Positions 1-6,866 of a DNA stretch of 6,866 bases are shown here, one piece after another (within the stretch, counting starts at the first letter, position 1; every line of letters begins with the position of its first letter). Both the position numbers and the translations under genes were made by a program. The stretch comes from Burkholderiales bacterium (GTDB taxonomy: Bacteria > Pseudomonadota > Gammaproteobacteria > Burkholderiales > Burkholderiaceae_C). The DNA is taken from assembly GCA_025354615.1 (NCBI GenBank), contig JANXMO010000500.1, forward strand, positions 1 to 6,866. The letters are read 5' to 3'. The notes under the pieces are model-generated. The model searched no databases. It was given only the letters and a program-made list of their open reading frames with translations, and was not told where the DNA came from.

Positions 1-170
1 TCGCTGGCGCCGGCCAGCGACGTGCAGGCCGCCGCCAGCAAGCCGCCGGTGCAGGACTCAATGGTGGCCATGCGCCAGCGACGCGCGCGCAGCGCATCAG
101 CCAGCGCTTGCAGCCGCGCGGTGTCCATCAACGCCAGCATCGGCGACAGGGGCGTCAACCCGCCGGCCAT
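1..170 (-). CDS. pncC: Nicotinamide-nucleotide amidase / CinA C-terminal domain protein (5' part only)
   Basis: The gene begins in the window and leaves it at the left edge, giving 56 complete codons. PncC-family enzymes deamidate nicotinamide mononucleotide to nicotinate mononucleotide in the cytoplasm, recycling pyridine nucleotide for NAD synthesis. The visible part has the family's N-terminal helix (ARLQALADALRARRW) followed by the signature ESCTGG at residues 38-43 and the LLAAACTSLAGAS segment. This lines up well with E. coli PncC (AESCTGG...ITDIAGSS). Three in-frame ATG starts exist at 170, 140 and 128, and none has a clear Shine-Dalgarno sequence. Position 170 is the longest form and overlaps the end of pgpA by 16 nt; position 128 gives a length nearer to E. 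coli PncC. The overlap suggests translational coupling to pgpA. There is no room for the CinA N-terminal MoCF domain before the signature, so this is the stand-alone form. The family call is firm; the start is uncertain. Confidence 0.85.
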   Translation of the reverse strand, partial: MAGGLTPLSPMLALMDTARLQALADALRARRWRMATIESCTGGLLAAACTSLAGAS

Positions 171-718
171 AGCCGCAGCCACAGGCTGATCACCAGCAGC
201 GCACAAAAGGCAGCCACCAGGTCGTCGAAAAGAATGCCGAAACCTTGCGCCCAGCCGATGGGCTGGCCGGGATGGCTTTTGAAGCGCTGGTCGGCCCAGG
301 CCACCGGGCCCGGCTTGGCGGCATCGAAGTAGCGGAACAGAGCAAAGGCGATGACTTGGATTTTGAAGCTGGCCGGCAGCAGCAGCCACAGCATCAGCCA
401 GAAGGCCAGTATTTCGTCCCAGACGATGGCGCCGGGGTCAGCGTTGTTCATGTGGCGCGCGGTCAGCGTGCAAGCCCACCAGCCCATGCCGCCACTGACA
501 ATCAACAGCCACGCCACTTGGGGCGCGCTGAGCAACGGCTGCAGCACGCTGAACGCCAGCCAAGCCCACAGCGTGCCGACCGTGCCCGGCGCCAGTGGCG
601 ACAGGCCGGCGCCAAAGCCCAGCGCCATCCAGCGCGCCGGGTGCGCCGCCATGAAGCCAAAGCTGGGGTGGCGGATGACTGGCTGGGACGGCAGCAGCGG
701 CGTGGAGGGTTCCGTCAT
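155..718 (-). CDS. pgpA: Phosphatidylglycerophosphatase A
   Basis: A 187-residue inner-membrane enzyme that removes the phosphate from phosphatidylglycerophosphate to give phosphatidylglycerol, the last step of that phospholipid's synthesis. Family hallmarks are in the expected order: GLSPLAPGTVGTL (residues 38-50), NNADPGAIVWDEI (91-103) with acidic residues D94, D101 and E102, ALFRYFDAAKPGP (126-138), and GFGILFDDLVA (159-169) with D165 and D166. Hydrophobic stretches around 66-80, 103-125 and 166-185 fit a multi-pass membrane protein. It is slightly longer than usual because of an N-terminal tail of about 25 residues. The start ATG overlaps the thiL stop in an ATGA at 718-715 and lacks an obvious Shine-Dalgarno sequence, so translation is probably coupled to thiL. 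The thiL-pgpA order is shared with E. coli. No truncation or missing motif is seen. Confidence 0.95.
   Translation of the reverse strand: MTEPSTPLLPSQPVIRHPSFGFMAAHPARWMALGFGAGLSPLAPGTVGTLWAWLAFSVLQPLLSAPQVAWLLIVSGGMGWWACTLTARHMNNADPGAIVWDEILAFWLMLWLLLPASFKIQVIAFALFRYFDAAKPGPVAWADQRFKSHPGQPIGWAQGFGILFDDLVAAFCALLVISLWLRLWPAG
715..718 (-). other. ATGA stop/start overlap of thiL and pgpA
   Basis: On the minus strand the bases ATGA contain both the pgpA start codon (718-716) and the thiL stop TGA (717-715). Such overlaps usually allow a terminating ribosome to restart, which fits the lack of a visible Shine-Dalgarno sequence before pgpA. The overlap is read directly from the sequence; the coupling is an inference. 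Confidence 0.8.
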
Positions 719-1686
719 GGCTTGAAATGATCAAAGGCGCCGAACACGTCGGCAACGTCGGCGCCGGTGGCGTCGCACAGGCGCAGCCCGGGCTGCTCGT
801 CGATCGAACCGATCGGCGTCACCGCCACGCCCGCCATGGCGGCCACCGCGCGAACGGCAGCGGCCTGCGCCGCGGGGGCGCTGAACAGCAGTTCGTAATC
901 GTCGCCGCCGGCCAGCGTGCAGGTGCGCTGCAGCGCCAAGGGCTGGGCGCGCAGCACGGCGCTGCGCGGCAATGCATCCACGTCCACTGTCGCGCCCACG
1001 CCGCTGGCCTGCAAAAGGTGGCGCAGGTCGCCGAGCAGGCCGTCGGACACATCGATGGCACTGTGCGCAACGCCGCGCAGGGCCTGGCCCAGTGCCACGC
1101 GCGGTTGTGGTTGCTCCATGGCGCGGCGCACTGCTTCGAAGTGATTGCTCGGCAGCGCCAGGTGGCCGCGAAATACCTCCAGCGCCAGCCGTGCATCGCC
1201 AAGCTGGCCGCTGACGTACAGCACGTCGCCCGCCCGGGCGCCCGAGCGCAACAGCGCGCCGTGGCCGCTGGCGGCTGGCGGCACCTCGCCCAGCACGGTG
1301 ATGCAAAGGTTCAACGGGCCTTGGGTGGTGTCACCGCCGATGAGTTCACAACCGTGTTCATCGGCCAGCGCGAACAGCCCGCGCGCGAAACCGGTGAGAA
1401 ACACCTCGTCGACGCGCGGCAATGCCAGCGCCAGCAAAAACGCCAGCGGCCGCGCGCCGCAGGCTGCCAAATCACTCAAGTTCACCGCCAGCGCCTTGTG
1501 GCCAAGCCGTTCCGGCGGCACGGTGGGCAAGAAGTGCCGGCCCTCGACCAGCATGTCGCTGGACGTGGCCAGCAACCAGCCGGGCGTGAGCGCCAGCAGC
1601 GCACAGTCATCACCGCCGCCCAGCACCGCGCGCCGCACGGGCCGGGTGAAATAGCGGCTGATCAGGTCGAACTCGCCAAGCACCAT
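715..1686 (-). CDS. thiL: Thiamine-monophosphate kinase
   Basis: A 323-residue cytoplasmic ATP-dependent kinase that phosphorylates thiamine monophosphate to thiamine diphosphate, the active cofactor. The ThiL/PurM-like motifs appear in order: GEFDLI (4-9), GGGDDCALL (23-31) with the metal-binding aspartates, MLVEGRHF (45-52), KALAVNLSDLAACGA (64-78), GGDTT (117-121), SAIDVSDGL (209-217), AGGDDYELLF (259-268), and a terminal GAFDHF (316-321). The length is normal for the family. The start ATG lies 30 nt after the response-regulator stop, and no terminator-like hairpin lies between them, so read-through from the two-component genes is plausible. No good Shine-Dalgarno sequence precedes the ATG, but the motif GEFDLI right after it makes this start the natural one. 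The downstream pgpA overlaps by 4 nt. Everything expected for an active enzyme is present. Confidence 0.97.
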   Translation of the reverse strand: MVLGEFDLISRYFTRPVRRAVLGGGDDCALLALTPGWLLATSSDMLVEGRHFLPTVPPERLGHKALAVNLSDLAACGARPLAFLLALALPRVDEVFLTGFARGLFALADEHGCELIGGDTTQGPLNLCITVLGEVPPAASGHGALLRSGARAGDVLYVSGQLGDARLALEVFRGHLALPSNHFEAVRRAMEQPQPRVALGQALRGVAHSAIDVSDGLLGDLRHLLQASGVGATVDVDALPRSAVLRAQPLALQRTCTLAGGDDYELLFSAPAAQAAAVRAVAAMAGVAVTPIGSIDEQPGLRLCDATGADVADVFGAFDHFKP

Positions 1687-1716
1687 TGGAAGATTGTGGC
1701 TGCGGTGCTCGCTCTT

Positions 1717-2421
1717 TCAGCCGCCGCTCGCGACATCGGTTTGCCGCAACAGGTTCACCAGTTCGACGGCCGACTTCACATCCATCTTTTCAAACACCCG
1801 GGCGCGGTGCACTTCCACCGTGCGCACGCTGATGTCCAGCGCATCGGCAATACGCTTGTTGGGCAGGCCTTCAGCGACCAACCGCATGACGTCGCACTCG
1901 CGTTCCGTCAGCTCGGCAAGGCAGCGTTGCAGCCAGCGGCCGCTGTGGCGCGCTTCCAGCGCGGTGCGGCTGTGCGCCAGCGCCAGTTCGACGCGGTCGA
2001 CCAACGCGTTGTCGGCAAACGGCTTTTCGACGAAATCAAACGCACCGCGCTTGACTGCCGCCACGGCCGTCGGCACGTCGCCATGGCCGGTCAGGAAGAT
2101 CACCGGCAGCACGCCGTGCAGGCCGCGGCCCGACAGGCGCTCGAACAACGCCAGGCCGCTGGCGCCGGGCATGCGCACATCCAGCAGCAAACAGCTGGGG
2201 CTGGTGGGCCAGGGCGGTGTTTGACGCCCCAGCATGGCCTCGAAGGCCTCGGCACTGGCATGGCCTTCGGACAGCAGGCGGCGCGAGCGCAACAGCCAGC
2301 CCAGCGCGTCTCGCACCACGTCTTCATCGTCGACCAGGTAAACCATGGGCAAACCCAGGGGCGCAGCAAATTCAGGTGGCAGAGGCGGCATCGTCAGGCG
2401 TGGGATTGAGGACCGCATCAT
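1717..2421 (-). CDS. dctR: LuxR/FixJ-family response regulator, DctR-like
   Basis: A two-component response regulator of up to 234 residues that should bind DNA when phosphorylated by the overlapping sensor kinase gene's product. The receiver domain (about 26-145) has the acidic pocket D31-D32-E33, the phospho-acceptor D81 in LLLDVRMPG, the switch T111 in FLTGHGD and K133 in VEKPF. The C-terminal LuxR-type helix-turn-helix (about 171-226) contains LTERECDVMRLVAEG and the recognition segment ISVRTVEVHRARVFEKM. This is the FixJ/DctR/TtrR layout. The start is ambiguous. ATG at 2421 (followed at once by a second ATG) overlaps the kinase gene by 50 nt, ATG at 2391 overlaps it by 20 nt, and ATG at 2346 would begin right at the receiver domain; none has a good Shine-Dalgarno sequence. 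Start 2391 gives a conventional short leader. The DctR name rests on family resemblance, the kinase layout and the malic enzyme neighbour; the class is certain, the specific target is not. Confidence 0.85.
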   Translation of the reverse strand: MMRSSIPRLTMPPLPPEFAAPLGLPMVYLVDDEDVVRDALGWLLRSRRLLSEGHASAEAFEAMLGRQTPPWPTSPSCLLLDVRMPGASGLALFERLSGRGLHGVLPVIFLTGHGDVPTAVAAVKRGAFDFVEKPFADNALVDRVELALAHSRTALEARHSGRWLQRCLAELTERECDVMRLVAEGLPNKRIADALDISVRTVEVHRARVFEKMDVKSAVELVNLLRQTDVASGG

Positions 2422-4531
2422 CGGTCGTGAGGGAAGAAAGCGGCCGTGGCGGCGCGGGTTTGCGCGCGGGCGCCGGCGCTGGCAGCGTAAACCGGAATTC
2501 AGTGCCGCTGGCCGGCGGCTGTAGCGAAGTGAAATCCAGCGTTCCGCCGTGCTGCTCCACTACCGTGCGGCACAAGCTCAAGCCCAGGCCCATGCCCTCA
2601 GGCCGGGTCGTGAAAAACGGCGTGAACAGGCGCTGCGCGACCTCTGGCGAAATGCCCGGCCCACGGTCGCTGATACGAAAGACGACCCGGCCCTCGGCCG
2701 CAGAGGCCACTTTGATGCGCAATTCGCGCGCCTTGACCGGGGTGTCGAGCTCCATCGCCTGGATGCCGTTGCGCGTCAAATTCAACAGCACTTGTTCGAC
2801 CATGGTGCGATCGCACTGCACGCGCAGGCCCGGCTCGATCCGTTCAACTTCAATGCGAGCGCCGCTTTTGCGCGCCTGCAGCCGCACCAAGGGCAGCACC
2901 GCCTCGATCAGCACGTCACAGCGCAGCGGCTCGTGCGCCTGCTCGCGGCGGCGCACGAAATCATGCACGCTCTTGATGACGCGCCCGGCGCGTTCGGCCT
3001 GCTCGGCAATGCGCATGGCGGCATGGCGCAGCGCGGCAGCGGCATCTGCATCGAGCCCGCCGCCGCTGCCCATGACGTTCAATGAACCAGCCGCATAACT
3101 GGCGATGGCCGCCAGCGGCTGGTTGAGCTCATGACTGAGCAACGAAGCCATTTCACCCACCGTGGCCAGCCGCGCCGTGGCCTGCAGGCGCTCTTGCTGC
3201 TGGCGCGACAGTTCCTCGACGCGGCGCTGCTCGCTGACGTCGAGCACCGCGCTCATCCAGCCGGTGTGACGGCCGCCGCCGTCGACCAGCGGCGCCTCGA
3301 AGATCAGCACCGCGAAGCGCTCGCCCGAGCCGCGCAGGAAGATCGTCTCGAACCCCTGCTGCGACTCGCCTGGCGGCCGCAGCCCGTCCATGCGCAGCTG
3401 CTGGCGGCGGTTGTATTCGCCGACCAGCTCGGGCGGCCAATAAGGCGGCGGGTTGCAGCCGATGATTTGCGCCTCGGTCAAACCGACCATCCGACAAAAC
3501 GCCAGGTTGACGTAGGTGACGCGGCCTTGCAGGTCGCGCGCGCGCATGCCAGTGATCAGCGAATCTTCCATCGCACGGCGGAAGGCCAGTGCTTCCGCCA
3601 GGGCGTTTTCCGCGGCATAGCGACGACGCATGTCACGCACCAGCAAGACGACGACGACGCCCAACGCCAGTGACAAGCCCAGCACCAGCGACACGGCCAG
3701 CGGCGGAATCAACCGCGGGCGGCCGGCAGCACTGTCGACCCGCAACACCAGCGTTTGCCCGGGCAGGTCAATCAGCCGCTGGGCCACATAAACACCGCCG
3801 CCGCGTCCGAGGCCGGCACGCGCCAGCCGGGTGCCATCGGCCTCGACGAATGACAGCTCATGGCCTCGCAACAGCTCCATGCTGGCCGACTGTGACAACA
3901 GCGCCGGCATTGACAAGGTGGCGGCCACCGACTCGCTGGCGCCACCCTGCGAATGCGACACAGGCAGGCAAACGTCGATCACTTCAATGCCCTGCCCGCC
4001 GCTGAATGGCACGAAATAACTGCGCGAGAACGCCGGCGTGCCATGGCGTTGTGCGGTGGCGCACGCCAGTTCGGTGTCCGCCGCCATCTCGGTGCGCGGC
4101 ACGTGGCTGAACAACGGTGGCCGATAAGGGGAATCCACGGTGATAGGCGGGGACACGCTGGCGTTACCCGGCAACCGCGGGCTCTGCAGCGGGCGCTTTT
4201 CGATATGCAGCAGTTCCGGGTGGCGGTGCAGCAGCAGCTCGGCACCGCGGCGCCACTGGGCATCAGTAGGATCATTCCATTGCAAAGCCTGCAGGCCCTC
4301 CAGATCACGCTCCGCATGTTGCCGCAGTTCGATTGACACGGCCGCCGCAGCAGCGTCGACCTGCTCCTGAGCACCTTTGTTTTCGTACACCACCGTCAAA
4401 CCCACCAACAGTGTTTGCGCCACGGCCAACAGCGCGACCAGCATCACCCACGGCAAGACAGGGCGGCCACGGCTTACCAGTGAAGGCAAGGAAGGCGCAA
4501 CAGGAGGCAAGGCGGTGGATACAGGCGACAT
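2372..4531 (-). CDS. dctS: Membrane PAS-domain sensor histidine kinase, DctS-like
   Basis: A 719-residue inner-membrane sensor kinase. The order is a short Pro/Ser-rich cytoplasmic head (1-27), membrane segment 1 (about 28-48), a periplasmic sensor domain (about 50-274), membrane segment 2 (about 275-298), a PAS domain (about 311-432) without an obvious intervening HAMP, a short coiled linker (433-453), and the catalytic core. The H-box is LLSHELNQPLAAI with H467 as phosphorylation site. The ATPase lobe has the N-box LLNLTRNGIQAM (582-593), G1 DRGPGI (622-627), the F-box LFTPFFTT and G2 GMGLGL (646-651). All key residues are present. The periplasmic part contains only two cysteines, C157 and C188. 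The PAS region lacks a FixL-like heme-ligand histidine, so oxygen sensing of that kind is unlikely. A Pro/Ala-rich tail (685-719) overlaps the start of the regulator gene. The layout matches DctS of the C4-dicarboxylate system, but the ligand is not proven by sequence. Confidence 0.87.
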   Translation of the reverse strand: MSPVSTALPPVAPSLPSLVSRGRPVLPWVMLVALLAVAQTLLVGLTVVYENKGAQEQVDAAAAAVSIELRQHAERDLEGLQALQWNDPTDAQWRRGAELLLHRHPELLHIEKRPLQSPRLPGNASVSPPITVDSPYRPPLFSHVPRTEMAADTELACATAQRHGTPAFSRSYFVPFSGGQGIEVIDVCLPVSHSQGGASESVAATLSMPALLSQSASMELLRGHELSFVEADGTRLARAGLGRGGGVYVAQRLIDLPGQTLVLRVDSAAGRPRLIPPLAVSLVLGLSLALGVVVVLLVRDMRRRYAAENALAEALAFRRAMEDSLITGMRARDLQGRVTYVNLAFCRMVGLTEAQIIGCNPPPYWPPELVGEYNRRQQLRMDGLRPPGESQQGFETIFLRGSGERFAVLIFEAPLVDGGGRHTGWMSAVLDVSEQRRVEELSRQQQERLQATARLATVGEMASLLSHELNQPLAAIASYAAGSLNVMGSGGGLDADAAAALRHAAMRIAEQAERAGRVIKSVHDFVRRREQAHEPLRCDVLIEAVLPLVRLQARKSGARIEVERIEPGLRVQCDRTMVEQVLLNLTRNGIQAMELDTPVKARELRIKVASAAEGRVVFRISDRGPGISPEVAQRLFTPFFTTRPEGMGLGLSLCRTVVEQHGGTLDFTSLQPPASGTEFRFTLPAPAPARKPAPPRPLSSLTTDDAVLNPTPDDAASAT

Positions 4532-4601
4532 GATGGGTAACCGAAGTATTACCGCTACCGCTGCAGGGGGCGGCCAGCAATTTCTGCGATCAGCGCACTT
4601 C

Positions 4602-4607
4602 TACAAT
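4602..4607 (+). promoter_or_regulatory. Candidate -10 box of the malic enzyme promoter
   Basis: TACAAT differs from the sigma-70 consensus TATAAT at one base and sits 71 nt before the malic enzyme ATG. No good -35 hexamer is found 15-19 nt upstream; AATTTC and TTTCTG nearby are poor matches. That would fit a promoter needing an activator. Transcription would start near 4613-4615, leaving a leader of about 65 nt. Confidence 0.5.
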
Positions 4608-4622
4608 CCAGCCCTAACAAGC

Positions 4623-4640
4623 CAGCGCCCAGGCGCGCTG
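4623..4640. repeat. Inverted repeat in the malic enzyme leader
   Basis: The arms CAGCGC (4623-4628) and GCGCTG (4635-4640) are perfect reverse complements around a 6-nt centre (CCAGGC). The repeat lies just after the predicted transcription start and about 38 nt before the malic enzyme ATG. It could be a dyad operator or a small mRNA hairpin. Six-base GC arms arise easily by chance in GC-rich DNA, so its function is uncertain. Confidence 0.35.
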
Positions 4641-4662
4641 TGTTTCCCTTTCAGCTCCAGCC

Positions 4663-4667
4663 AGGAA
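4663..4667 (+). promoter_or_regulatory. Ribosome-binding site of the malic enzyme gene
   Basis: AGGAA ends 11 nt before the ATG at 4679. It is a moderate Shine-Dalgarno match at a slightly long spacing and supports 4679 as the start. It is the only clear ribosome-binding site I see in the window. Confidence 0.6.
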
Positions 4668-4678
4668 TCGAGTCAGCC

Positions 4679-6866
<2,188 letters not shown>

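Larger units (their letters stand above)
4532..4678. promoter_or_regulatory. Divergent control region between the sensor kinase and malic enzyme genes
   Basis: This 147-nt stretch separates two genes pointing away from each other, so it should carry the promoters of both. Toward the malic enzyme I see a TACAAT box, a ribosome-binding site and a small inverted repeat, listed separately. Toward the kinase I could not find a convincing -35/-10 pair on the minus strand, nor a sigma-54 type GG/GC element. Close to the kinase start there is an imperfect pair GGTAA (4536-4540) and TTACC (4549-4553), and a tandem TACCGC repeat (4550-4561). Either could be part of a regulator site or be chance. Confidence 0.7.

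Noticed and set aside
1687..1716. A possible terminator or promoter between the regulator gene and thiL.
   Set aside because: The 30 nt contain no stable hairpin followed by a T run and no recognisable -10/-35 pair, so neither was annotated.
727..2409. A 560-codon plus-strand open frame opposite thiL and the response regulator.
   Set aside because: Its translation is a low-complexity His/Gln/Arg/Ala-rich string with no recognisable domain, as expected from the antisense frame of GC-rich genes. The minus strand here carries two proteins with complete motifs.
3235..3601. The PAS domain of the kinase as a FixL-type heme oxygen sensor, suggested by the FixJ-like partner.
   Set aside because: The segment where FixL carries its proximal heme histidine has none here; the region around LTEAQIIGCNPPPYWPPE is His-free, and the only PAS histidine (H422) is near the domain's end.
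3647..3658. A (GAC)4 trinucleotide run that could be a slippage site.
   Set aside because: On the coding strand it is four GTC valine codons in the second membrane segment of the kinase. A gain or loss would be in frame, and four units is too short to suggest phase variation.
4532..4678. A sigma-54 promoter for the kinase or malic enzyme, as seen for some dct genes.
   Set aside because: No GG and GC doublets with the required context (TGGC...TTGC) and spacing were found on either strand.

Overview
The window looks like a chromosomal segment of a high-GC betaproteobacterium, most likely Burkholderiales and probably near Comamonadaceae. The basis is the GC-rich codon use, the gene order thiL-pgpA-pncC, and a FixJ/DctR-type two-component pair next to a MaeB-type malic enzyme. 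This assignment rests on protein-family resemblance and general knowledge of gene order, not on a database search.

Layout: five genes lie head to tail on the minus strand and one long gene lies on the plus strand. Reading the minus strand from right to left: a membrane sensor histidine kinase (4531-2372, DctS-like), its overlapping LuxR/FixJ-type response regulator (2421-1717, DctR-like), then after 30 nt thiamine-monophosphate kinase ThiL (1686-715), phosphatidylglycerophosphatase A PgpA (718-155, ATGA overlap with thiL), and the start of a CinA C-terminal-type nicotinamide-nucleotide amidase, PncC (170 to the window edge, overlapping pgpA). On the plus strand, an NADP-type malic enzyme with a C-terminal phosphotransacetylase-like domain (MaeB) starts at 4679 and runs off the right edge, 729 codons in and probably a few dozen codons short of its end. 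The only intergenic stretch longer than 30 nt is the 147-nt region 4532-4678 between the divergent kinase and malic enzyme genes. It holds a TACAAT -10-like box, a ribosome-binding site and short inverted repeats.

How the genes may work together: the kinase has two membrane segments around a roughly 225-residue periplasmic domain, then a cytoplasmic PAS domain and a complete HisKA/HATPase core. The partner regulator has an intact receiver and a LuxR-type helix-turn-helix. This architecture matches the DctS/DctR class that controls C4-dicarboxylate uptake. Its position divergent from malic enzyme, which converts malate to pyruvate, fits control of C4-dicarboxylate use, but the regulatory link is an inference. 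ThiL (thiamine diphosphate synthesis), PgpA (phosphatidylglycerol synthesis) and PncC (NAD salvage) are housekeeping functions that may be partly co-transcribed from the two-component genes.

I found no mobile elements, CRISPR arrays, RNA genes or clear terminators. Nothing here amounts to a new biological system. The most useful leads are the two-component/malic enzyme pairing, the shared control region, and the pair of lone cysteines in the sensor domain.
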